From assembly GCA_023435505.1 (NCBI GenBank), contig JAEYRR010000100.1, positions 1-5,510 of the forward strand: a stretch of DNA of 5,510 nt. The letters run 5' to 3'. The notes beneath the pieces are model-generated. The model saw only the letters and a program-made list of their open reading frames with translations, searched no databases and had not been told where the DNA came from. The translations under genes were made by a program, and so were the position numbers. Positions 1-5,179 of the stretch are shown in pieces (positions within the stretch are counted from its first letter, which is position 1; each line of letters opens with the position of its first letter). The stretch is from Bacillota bacterium. GTDB taxonomy: Bacteria; Bacillota; Clostridia; Lachnospirales; Lachnospiraceae.

Positions 1-100
1 TGATGAGAAGACTAAGGTTTTAGTGGAAGCCCTTCACAGTGATACCTGCCGTAAGTTTATTGAAGAAAAATACGACGGAGCTGTAGTTCCAAGTTTCTAA
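1..100 (+). CDS. metQ: Methionine ABC transporter substrate-binding lipoprotein, C-terminal end (partial)
   Basis: Only the last 32 codons are present, read from base 2, with a TAA stop at 98-100; the 5' part lies outside the window. The visible tail contains CRKFIEEKYDGAVVPSF, which closely resembles the usual C-terminus of Gram-positive MetQ/NlpA lipoproteins (a FIEEKY-x-GAV-x-P-x-F ending). In that family the protein is a membrane-anchored lipoprotein that captures methionine and passes it to the MetN ATPase and MetI permease. The lipobox, the ligand site and any upstream SAM or T-box riboswitch would be outside the window. It is presumably the last gene of a metNIQ operon, because a strong terminator follows directly. 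The family call is from recalled motif resemblance; the substrate (methionine versus another amino acid) is inferred. Confidence 0.72.
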   Translation, partial: DEKTKVLVEALHSDTCRKFIEEKYDGAVVPSF

Positions 101-108
101 GATATCAT

Positions 109-149
109 AAAAAATGGCATTACCAAATAAGGGTAATGCCATTTTTTTT
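109..149. terminator. Bidirectional rho-independent terminator between metQ-like gene and LysR gene
   Basis: The arms at 110-124 and 132-146 are perfectly complementary over 15 bp (core TGGCATTACC / GGTAATGCCA) around a 7-base loop. The right side runs into eight T (142-149) and the left side carries five or more A, so the hairpin has a U-tract in both directions. It ends the metQ-like transcript on the plus strand, 9 bases after the stop codon. It also ends the minus-strand LysR transcript, whose TAA stop (148-150) touches the T-tract. Confidence 0.9.
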
Positions 150-1041
150 ATTCTTTCTCTTTTTTAATGATTGTGAGAAGCTCCATGGCCGCTGTGGAAA
201 GTGGATATTTATCACTAGTAATAATGCAGATATCCCTCTGCGGCAGCTTTTGATTAAACATCAGTTCAAAGACTTCCCCCCGGGCAATCTGTGGTTTGGC
301 AAAATCAGATACTACATAACCTATGCCTAGATTTCTTTTCACGAACTGTACAATCATATCACTAGTGGCAAGTTCAAACTCTGGAATTAGATTAATCTGC
401 TGCTTTTGCAAAAATTCATCCATATAGGCTCTTGTACTTGTATCTTTCTCTAAACAGATAAACGGATATTTAATTAAATCCTCATATTGAAGAGTATGGT
501 TTTTAAGTTTCAAAAACCGATTTCCTGCGATAAATACATCCTGCAGTTTTCTTACTTTAAGCGACTTAATTCCCTCTTCATCTTCAAAAGGTGTACTTAC
601 AATACCAAAATCTATTTTCCCATCTAGGAGATTTTCTTTAGTTTCCGGAGTAGGTGCATTGGTAACCTTTATTTTTATTCCAGGATATCTCTCATGAAAT
701 CGTTCCAGATGAGGAAGTAGATAATACTTTAAGGTCATATCGCTAGCACCAATTCTTATCTCTCCATTCTCTAGGTCTAAAAGCTTCTGAAAGGTAGATT
801 CCCCTAAAAGAATCGTTTCATATCCCCGTTTCACATAGGAATAAAGGATTTCTCCTTCCTTTGTGAGCCTTGCTCCTTTTGCACTACGGATAAAGAGTTT
901 ATTCCCCAAAGCATGCTCTAAATTCTTGATTGCCTGACTAACTGCAGGCTGCGTGATGCAAAGCTCTTCCGCCGCCTGAGTAAAGCTACCTAATAACACT
1001 ACATAGTAAAATATTTTATAGTATTCTAGATTTACACTCAT
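148..1041 (-). CDS. LysR-family transcriptional regulator (LTTR 1)
   Basis: This is a 297-residue protein of typical LTTR length. Residues 1-60 form the winged helix-turn-helix; the recognition region at about 19-42 carries SFTQAAEELCITQPAVSQAI, a very good match to the LTTR signature. A linker helix at about 60-90 leads to the periplasmic-binding-protein-like effector domain (about 93-295), which contains IRIGAS, GKIDFGIVST and NLGIGYVV, typical of the family. The ATG at 1041 is preceded by AAGGGG at a 5-base gap, and a strong promoter lies upstream. The protein probably binds DNA as a dimer or tetramer and responds to a small metabolite. It converges on a MetQ-like gene and diverges from a spore hydrolase gene. 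By analogy with LysR-type regulators of methionine uptake (MtaR/MetR of streptococci) it could sense sulfur amino-acid status, but the sequence does not show the effector. Confidence 0.93.
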   Translation of the reverse strand: MSVNLEYYKIFYYVVLLGSFTQAAEELCITQPAVSQAIKNLEHALGNKLFIRSAKGARLTKEGEILYSYVKRGYETILLGESTFQKLLDLENGEIRIGASDMTLKYYLLPHLERFHERYPGIKIKVTNAPTPETKENLLDGKIDFGIVSTPFEDEEGIKSLKVRKLQDVFIAGNRFLKLKNHTLQYEDLIKYPFICLEKDTSTRAYMDEFLQKQQINLIPEFELATSDMIVQFVKRNLGIGYVVSDFAKPQIARGEVFELMFNQKLPQRDICIITSDKYPLSTAAMELLTIIKKEKE

Positions 1042-1097
1042 TTTTCCCCTTATGACTTATGAAACAGCCTTTACTCATAATTTATAGTTATGTCTTT

Positions 1098-1126
1098 ATT
1101 ATACCAGTTACAGGACAAATTAACAA
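1098..1126 (-). promoter_or_regulatory. Sigma-A promoter of LTTR 1 with extended -10
   Basis: Read on the minus strand, the -35 is TTGTTA (1121-1126) and the -10 is a perfect TATAAT (1098-1103), separated by exactly 17 bases. The -10 is preceded by TGG, giving the extended TGnTATAAT form. Transcription would start near 1091, leaving a leader of about 50 bases before the ATG at 1041. The -35 box lies inside a palindrome, which suggests that a bound regulator would compete with RNA polymerase. Confidence 0.75.
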
Positions 1127-1133
1127 ATTTGTT
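1122..1133. promoter_or_regulatory. 12-bp perfect palindrome, candidate operator
   Basis: AACAAATTTGTT is a perfect dyad. It covers the -35 hexamer of the LTTR 1 promoter and lies about 20 bases upstream of the weak -35-like element facing the GH18 gene. A related half, ACAAATT, occurs just to its left (1115-1121), so the site may be a pair of half-sites. LTTRs usually bind AT-rich dyads in their own divergent promoter region, so autoregulation by LTTR 1 is a reasonable inference. Chance occurrence in AT-rich DNA cannot be excluded. Confidence 0.4.
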
Positions 1134-1152
1134 TTGAATATAAAATACCAGT

Positions 1153-1180
1153 ATAGATTTTATAAGACTTCTCATATATT
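1153..1180 (+). promoter_or_regulatory. Possible sporulation (sigma-E-like) promoter of the GH18 gene
   Basis: CATATATT (1173-1180) matches the sigma-E -10 consensus CATACAnT at all but one defined position. GTATA (1151-1155), which includes the ATA trinucleotide at 1153, lies 17 bases upstream as a possible -35. The -35 also resembles the sigma-G type (GnATA), but the -10 fits sigma-G poorly. The predicted start near 1187 gives a leader of about 25 bases before the ATG at 1213. I found no convincing sigma-A promoter for this gene. The call rests partly on yaaH being sigma-E dependent in Bacillus subtilis, so it is suggestive only. Confidence 0.38.
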
Positions 1181-1212
1181 TAACTAAGATTACTATGTCC
1201 AAGGAGTTATAA

Positions 1213-2496
1213 ATGACCATACATGTTGTAAAAGAAGGAGAGACTTTGGCAACGATTGCCAGCCAATATGGACTTTCCGAAGAATTTATCCAAGATCAGA
1301 ACGAGTTGCCTAATCCGGATAATCTGGTTCTCGGCCAGACCATTGTAATCCAGTATCCTGCACAGACCTATACAGTAAAGGAAAATGATAATCTAATTGA
1401 CATCGCCGAGGCCAACGAAATTACAGTAATAACATTGTTACAGAATAACCCTGCCCTCAACAATCGGGATTATATCTATCCCGGAGAAACCCTTGTAATC
1501 AGCTTTGAGGAGGAAAAGCTGGGGAATACAAACCTCAATGGTTATGCTTACCCCTTTATCAATCGCAAGACGTTGCAGAAGACACTTCCCTACTTAACCT
1601 TTATTACCATCTTTACTTACGGGTTCACACCAGAAGGTGCTTTGATACCTCCTGATGATACTGAGCTTATTATGATTGCAAGAGACTACGGTGTTGCCCC
1701 TATCATGCTGCTTTCCACTCTTACTAATGAGGGAACCTTTAGCAACGCACTGGCTCACTCTCTCCTAATCAGCGAGGAGGTTCAAAATACTCTGATTCAG
1801 AACATCCTTACCACTATGAGGCAAAAGAGCTATTATGGCTTAGATGTGGATTTTGAATTTATCTATCCAGAGGATAAGGATTTATATGTTGATTTTATCA
1901 ATAAACTTCGGAACGAACTAAATGAAAAAAATTTTGAAGTAATGGTGGCACTGGCTCCAAAAATAGCAGACAATCAGCCTGGCACCCTATATGAAGGACA
2001 TGACTACGCTGCTCTTGGCGCTGCGGCCAATAGTGTACTGCTCATGACATATGAATGGGGCTATACCTTTGGACCACCAATGGCAGTATCACCAATCAAT
2101 AAGGTACGGGAAGTACTAGACTATGCCATCACAAGAATCCCTCCTGCAAAAATATATCTGGGGATACCAAACTATGGCTATGACTGGCCGCTTCCTTTTG
2201 TAAAAGGGACTACACAGGCAACCTCTATCGGCAATGTGGCTGCAGTAGAACGGGCAGCCCAGTATAATGCGACTATTCAATATGACGAGACCTCACAGGC
2301 ACCATTTTATAACTATACAAACGAGGATGGTGTGGAGCATGTAGTCTGGTTTGAGGATGCAAGAAGTATAAATGCAAAACTTAACCTGATCTTTGACTAT
2401 GGTTTCCGTGGGGGAAGCTACTGGAATCTTATGAATTTCTTCCCTCAAAGTTGGCTGGTAGCCAATGCTTTATATGACATTAATAAAGTATTATAA
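1213..2496 (+). CDS. LysM-LysM-GH18 spore cortex peptidoglycan hydrolase, SleL/YaaH-like
   Basis: The protein has 427 residues, the usual SleL/YaaH length. Two LysM peptidoglycan-binding repeats occupy about 3-47 and 53-97, each starting with an H/Y-x-V-K-E-x-(D/E) motif and ending in a GQTIVIQ/GETLVIS strand. A GH18 TIM barrel follows (about 108-427). Its catalytic strand reads YYGLDVDFEF with D211, D213 and E215 as the DxDxE triad; E215 is the acid. MTYEWGY (278-284) is the substrate-cleft strand typical of SleL. There is no signal peptide or membrane segment, as in SleL, which is made in the mother cell and deposited in the coat/cortex. The family acts as an N-acetylglucosaminidase on muramic-lactam-containing cortex fragments during germination. 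The start at 1213 has AAGGAG at a 6-base gap. It is monocistronic, with its own terminator. A vegetative glucosaminidase role is the main alternative. Confidence 0.88.
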   Translation: MTIHVVKEGETLATIASQYGLSEEFIQDQNELPNPDNLVLGQTIVIQYPAQTYTVKENDNLIDIAEANEITVITLLQNNPALNNRDYIYPGETLVISFEEEKLGNTNLNGYAYPFINRKTLQKTLPYLTFITIFTYGFTPEGALIPPDDTELIMIARDYGVAPIMLLSTLTNEGTFSNALAHSLLISEEVQNTLIQNILTTMRQKSYYGLDVDFEFIYPEDKDLYVDFINKLRNELNEKNFEVMVALAPKIADNQPGTLYEGHDYAALGAAANSVLLMTYEWGYTFGPPMAVSPINKVREVLDYAITRIPPAKIYLGIPNYGYDWPLPFVKGTTQATSIGNVAAVERAAQYNATIQYDETSQAPFYNYTNEDGVEHVVWFEDARSINAKLNLIFDYGFRGGSYWNLMNFFPQSWLVANALYDINKVL

Positions 2497-2513
2497 AAAA
2501 AGTCCCATAATAG

Positions 2514-2549
2514 AAAAACGCTGTAAGAATAGAGCTTACGGCGTTTTTT
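2514..2549 (+). terminator. Rho-independent terminator after the GH18 gene
   Basis: The arms 2514-2527 and 2535-2548 form a 14-bp stem (AAAAACGCTGTAAG with its partner; one G-U pair) around a 7-base loop, followed by a T-run at 2544-2549. It begins 17 bases after the stop codon of the GH18 gene, so that gene is transcribed alone and the following LysR gene needs its own promoter. Confidence 0.88.
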
Positions 2550-2574
2550 GGTATCCAAGGCTACAGAATAGGTC

Positions 2575-2603
2575 TTGTCTCATACTTTGAAAAGATTTAT
2601 AAT
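2575..2603 (+). promoter_or_regulatory. Sigma-A promoter of LTTR 2
   Basis: TTGTCT (2575-2580) and a perfect TATAAT (2598-2603) are separated by 17 bases. Transcription would begin near 2610, giving a leader of about 50 bases before the ATG at 2662. It lies after the GH18 terminator, as expected for a separate unit. Confidence 0.72.
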
Positions 2604-2615
2604 TCACATATTGAA
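2603..2615. promoter_or_regulatory. T-N11-A dyad just after the LTTR 2 promoter -10, candidate operator
   Basis: TTCACATATTGAA is a 13-base element with inverted arms TTC/GAA (ATTC/GAAT if extended to 2602-2616). It fits the general LysR box T-N11-A. It overlaps the end of the -10 and the predicted start site, where binding would block transcription. Negative autoregulation is typical of LTTRs. The arms are short, so this is a suggestion only. Confidence 0.3.
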
Positions 2616-2661
2616 TACAATGAAGCAAATTAATCTAAAACTATTATAGTAGGAGGCAACC

Positions 2662-3519
2662 ATGAATATTGACCATCTGCGTACTTTTGTAATTCTGGCT
2701 GAACTTAAGAACTTCACCCAGACAGCTGCTAAGCAGTATATTGTTCAATCCACTGTCACAAACCGCATTGCAGAACTTGAAAAAGAAATGGGAGTCTCCC
2801 TGTTTACCCGCAACAATAAATCTGTTACTTTAACTGAGGAAGGCTCTCATCTACTTGCCTATGCAAAGAGAATTATTCAGTTGGAAGACCATGCTCGTAC
2901 CGAGATTCAGAACATACAATCCTTTCAACAGGTCATCCGGTTAGGCTGTGTCAACACCGTCTATGACTGCTATCTCTATCCTAAGGTGTCTTCCTTTTTA
3001 AAAATTCATCCTGAGATCTCTCTTTCTCTCATCATTGATCACTCCAATGCTCTGTTTACTATGCTTAAAGACCAGACACTGGATTTAATTATTACCTATG
3101 TACCCTTTAACAAAGCCGGTTTTTCTTGTATTCCTTACACGACAGACCAGCTGGTTTTGGTTACAGCACCGGAAAATGAAACCTTTCCAAACGGAATCAC
3201 CAAAGAAGAACTTGGTAAAATAAATTATCTTTACTGTAACTACATCTTAGAGGAAGATGATACCTTTCTAAATGAGTTATTTGAAAACCGCAAAAGCTTT
3301 TCCTTTGAACTTGATAAAGGCTCCAAATTAAAACCTTATCTTATGGATGGATTAGGTTATAGCTTTATGCCTAGAAAACTAATTACAAAGGAATTAAAAA
3401 AGCAGAAATTAATTGAGATTCCTCTGGCAGACTTTGATGCTCCAATCATACAAAGCTATCTCATCTACTCAAGCAAACGTCAGGACCTGGATGTTTTAAT
3501 TAAAGCACTGGCCATATAA
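2662..3519 (+). CDS. LysR-family transcriptional regulator (LTTR 2)
   Basis: This is a 285-residue LTTR. The N-terminal helix-turn-helix spans about 1-58 with the signature NFTQTAAKQYIVQSTVTNRI at 18-37, followed by the wing VSLFTRNNKSVTLTEEG. The effector domain runs from about 91 to 283, with IRLGCVNT opening the first subdomain and DGLGYSFMPRKL near the second hinge. The ATG at 2662 is preceded by a perfect AGGAGG (2651-2656) at a 5-base gap. It is only distantly similar to LTTR 1 outside the DNA-binding domain, so the two are not recent duplicates. It has no divergent partner: the gene upstream is codirectional and terminated, and the gene downstream is convergent. The target cannot be deduced from context; autoregulation is plausible. 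The last 20 bases overlap the end of the opposing small membrane protein gene. Confidence 0.93.
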   Translation: MNIDHLRTFVILAELKNFTQTAAKQYIVQSTVTNRIAELEKEMGVSLFTRNNKSVTLTEEGSHLLAYAKRIIQLEDHARTEIQNIQSFQQVIRLGCVNTVYDCYLYPKVSSFLKIHPEISLSLIIDHSNALFTMLKDQTLDLIITYVPFNKAGFSCIPYTTDQLVLVTAPENETFPNGITKEELGKINYLYCNYILEEDDTFLNELFENRKSFSFELDKGSKLKPYLMDGLGYSFMPRKLITKELKKQKLIEIPLADFDAPIIQSYLIYSSKRQDLDVLIKALAI

Positions 3520-3832
3520 TAAAACCCAAAAGTGCAAGTACCAGTAATGCCAGTATAATTGATAATATGATTGATAATACAATACAAAGAATAAACATCT
3601 TTTTGTTTGTTAAGATAGTATTATTCCTTGGTTTAATACTCTTTCTTTCAAGAAAAACAACCTCAGCAGCAAGAGCAGATGTAATAAATGGCATTATTTT
3701 TGTACTTTCCGTCATTAAATCATTATGTATACTTCGTCCAATAGCTCCAAATGCGATTCCTAATACCAGAACAGAAATCTGAATCACCAATAATATAGCC
3801 GTTATCTTTCTGCAATGTAATAATTTCGCCAT
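3500..3832 (-). CDS. Small three-helix membrane protein B (unknown function), paralogue of the preceding gene
   Basis: I do not recognise a family. The 110-residue product has a short basic N-terminus (MAKLLHCRK), a hydrophobic helix at about 10-31, a weaker one at about 46-62, a basic loop (about 62-79, RKSIKPRNN...NKK) and a long hydrophobic helix at about 79-108. It is clearly homologous to the gene at 3869-4198: both share the pattern CRK-(I/V)-TA-(I/V)-L-x-VI, then LG, GxIG-x-SI-x-N-(D/E)-LM, S and MP with nearly identical spacing. No signal peptidase site is apparent. The spacing to the upstream paralogue is 36 bases without a terminator, so cotranscription is likely. Start choice: ATG at 3832 has AGGGGG (3843-3848) 10 bases upstream; a TTG at 3835 lies 7 bases from it and would add one residue. 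The 3' end overlaps the convergent LysR gene by 20 bases. Confidence 0.72.
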   Translation of the reverse strand: MAKLLHCRKITAILLVIQISVLVLGIAFGAIGRSIHNDLMTESTKIMPFITSALAAEVVFLERKSIKPRNNTILTNKKMFILCIVLSIILSIILALLVLALLGFIIWPVL

Positions 3833-3868
3833 CAATTTTCATCCCCCTAATGAGACTTTTTGTCAGCA

Positions 3869-4198
3869 TCATAATATAATTCCTACAATAACCGGTAACA
3901 GGATAGACAGTGCAAGAATACCAAAGGTAACCCAGGAAGCTCTTCTTATATCATTTCTCTTAATTGTATTCCTCATATATTGGGATCTAACCCTTAGACT
4001 GATATGTTCTACTTGGCATACTACAAAACCAAGACAGAATACGAGTATCGGCATGAGAAGCATGGATTGGTACATCAGTTCATTGCCTATACTATGACCT
4101 ATAATGCCTAGTATAGCCCCAAGGATAATGATACAAAGCATAATAACATAAAGAACAGCTGTTACCTTCCTACATTGAAACACTTGATGCAAAGCCAT
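3869..4198 (-). CDS. Small three-helix membrane protein A (unknown function)
   Basis: I do not recognise a family. The product is 109 residues: N-terminus MALHQVFQCRK, helix 1 about 12-34, helix 2 about 43-62, a strongly basic loop at about 66-86 (RVRSQ, RNTIKRNDIRR) and helix 3 about 88-109 ending at the C-terminus. The positive charges favour an inside N-terminus and an inside basic loop. It is homologous to protein B downstream over the first two helices; the third helix and loop diverge. The ATG at 4198 is chosen because AGGGGG (4205-4210) sits 6 bases before it and a strong promoter ends at 4233. The frame is open up to 4309, but that extension runs through the promoter and a terminator hairpin and is not coding. 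It is the first gene of a likely two-gene operon. Confidence 0.75.
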   Translation of the reverse strand: MALHQVFQCRKVTAVLYVIMLCIIILGAILGIIGHSIGNELMYQSMLLMPILVFCLGFVVCQVEHISLRVRSQYMRNTIKRNDIRRASWVTFGILALSILLPVIVGIIL

Positions 4199-4232
4199 CG
4201 ATATCCCCCTTTTCATACATAATGATATATTA

Positions 4233-4261
4233 ATTTTAGTAGCTTTACGAAAGACAGTCAA
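4233..4261 (-). promoter_or_regulatory. Sigma-A promoter of the two-gene membrane protein operon
   Basis: On the minus strand, TTGACT (4256-4261) and TAAAAT (4233-4238) are separated by exactly 17 bases, with five of six consensus matches in each hexamer. Transcription would begin near 4226, giving a leader of about 28 bases. A small inverted repeat TCAT-N5-ATGA (4213-4225) lies at the predicted start; its role is unknown. The promoter lies after the terminator of the antiterminator gene, so the pair is a separate transcription unit. Confidence 0.78.
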
Positions 4262-4282
4262 TCTAAATTTACCAAATAATAG

Positions 4283-4315
4283 AAAAGGATGCCAATTATC
4301 AAATGGCATCCTTTT
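4283..4315 (-). terminator. Rho-independent terminator of the PTS-antiterminator operon
   Basis: The arms AAAAGGATGCCA (4283-4294) and TGGCATCCTTTT (4304-4315) pair perfectly over 12 bp around a 9-base loop. The minus-strand transcript exits into a T-rich stretch (TTTTCTATTATTT). It lies 8 bases beyond the stop codon of the GlcT-like gene. The symmetric A/T flanks mean it could also stop plus-strand readthrough from LTTR 2. Confidence 0.87.
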
Positions 4316-4323
4316 ATTTAACT

Positions 4324-5160
4324 TTATGAATGTGTTTTACTTTGTTTCACACGCTCTATATGAATCGCCAGATAACTGACCTCAGTATCTTTAAACAGAC
4401 AGCCTATATCTTCACCCAGATCCTGACATAACTCCTTTGATATGGCATAGCTTTCAGAAAATTCTGCTTTTACGTAAGGTGTAATATCCACCTGCAGTTC
4501 TTCCCTTTTCAGCGCCCGGACAATCATATATTTGATATGGGTCAGCAGTCTTGAGTATGATAGCGATTCTTTATCAATACTCAACTGATAATTCTTCTCT
4601 ATCTTTTTTATAAAATCCTCTACTATAAGGACAAGACTCATGGACTTCCGTAAATGTTCCCTAGTCAGAGCAGAATGGATATGCATGGTAATATACCCTA
4701 TCTCATCTTCATTAATGGTATGCCCTGTATAGGTTTTTATGATATCTACAGCCTGACTTGCCACCTGATATTCTTCGGAGAAAAGGATCTGGATATCTGT
4801 ATTTAGGGGATTTAGAATTTCCATCCCGCCTTTCTGCCGTTCTATACTAAAGGCGATATGATCTGCCAAAGGTAGTAGAATATTGTTATCCATTGCTCCA
4901 AACTTTTTCTCTGCTAAAGCAATTATTTCATTGGAAATATCCAGGTAAATCGGGTCTATATTGTTAAGAACACTCAACCTGTCATCCGACTTTGCTCCAT
5001 CCTGGAGCACATACACCCTGGCCTCTTTTAGGTCGCCGAAGGTATCACCCACCTTCTTCCCAAACCCAATACCCTTGCCAAGGAATATATGCTCTCTGGA
5101 CGTATTCGAGCATTTTGCCAGTATTCCGTTGTTGTTCAGAACTTTTTCCACCTGATACAT
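4324..5160 (-). CDS. glcT: BglG/LicT-family PTS transcriptional antiterminator, GlcT-like
   Basis: The 278-residue product (from ATG 5160) has the usual antiterminator layout: an RNA-binding CAT domain (about 1-55; VEKVLNNNGILA and FLGKGIGFGKK), PRD1 (about 65-170) and PRD2 (about 175-278). Numbered from the ATG, the four phosphorylatable PRD histidines are present: H101 (ADHIAF), H160 (YITMHIH), H208 (LLTHIK) and H267 (LAIHIER). The motifs LGKGIGFGKK, DHIAFSIERQ, NP after it and DEIGYITMHIHSA resemble GlcT of Bacillus subtilis more than LicT or SacY. Such proteins bind a RAT hairpin in the leader mRNA of a sugar PTS operon and prevent termination when the sugar is present; the EII phosphorylates PRD1 when sugar is absent. 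The gene lies 19 bases after a glucose-family EIIA gene, its probable partner. The symbol is by resemblance; the actual sugar (glucose, N-acetylglucosamine or other) is not known. Confidence 0.88.
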   Translation of the reverse strand: MYQVEKVLNNNGILAKCSNTSREHIFLGKGIGFGKKVGDTFGDLKEARVYVLQDGAKSDDRLSVLNNIDPIYLDISNEIIALAEKKFGAMDNNILLPLADHIAFSIERQKGGMEILNPLNTDIQILFSEEYQVASQAVDIIKTYTGHTINEDEIGYITMHIHSALTREHLRKSMSLVLIVEDFIKKIEKNYQLSIDKESLSYSRLLTHIKYMIVRALKREELQVDITPYVKAEFSESYAISKELCQDLGEDIGCLFKDTEVSYLAIHIERVKQSKTHS

Positions 5161-5166
5161 TCTCTT

Positions 5167-5172
5167 CCCCTT
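5167..5172 (-). promoter_or_regulatory. Ribosome binding site that fixes the glcT-like start at ATG 5160
   Basis: AAGGGG (minus strand, 5172-5167) lies 6 bases before the ATG at 5160. A longer in-frame start (TTG at 5175) would place this site inside the coding sequence (MKGKR...) and lacks a ribosome binding site of its own. GlcT/LicT proteins normally begin only a few residues before the KVLNNN motif, which also favours 5160. Confidence 0.7.
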
Positions 5173-5179
5173 CAAACTC

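Noticed and set aside
136..330. Plus-strand open frame of about 64 codons over the LTTR 1 gene
   Set aside because: It starts inside the terminator hairpin and is antisense to a clear LysR gene; it has no recognisable motif.
3505..3554. Inverted pairs GCACT/AGTGC and ACTGGC/GCCAGT as a terminator for LTTR 2
   Set aside because: The arms are only 5-6 bp with loops over 20 bases, and no T-tract follows; they are too weak to support a terminator.
3541..3590. Near-repeats of ATTGATAATATG as a possible repeat element
   Set aside because: They correspond to the repeated hydrophobic codons (LSIILSIIL) in helix 3 of membrane protein B, so coding composition explains them.
3567..3782. Plus-strand open frame of about 70 codons
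   Set aside because: It is antisense to small membrane protein B, whose paralogy with the neighbouring gene supports the minus strand. No ribosome binding site or homologous pattern is seen for the plus-strand frame.
4199..4309. Extension of small membrane protein A to an upstream ATG at 4309 (37 extra residues)
   Set aside because: It crosses the terminator arm at 4304-4309 and 4283-4294, the promoter and the ribosome binding site. The paralogue has no such extension, and the internal ATG at 4198 has a well-placed AGGGGG.
5161..5179. RAT antiterminator hairpin between EIIA and the GlcT-like gene
   Set aside because: The gap is only 19 bases and contains just the ribosome binding site. Any RAT element would lie upstream of the PTS gene, outside the window.
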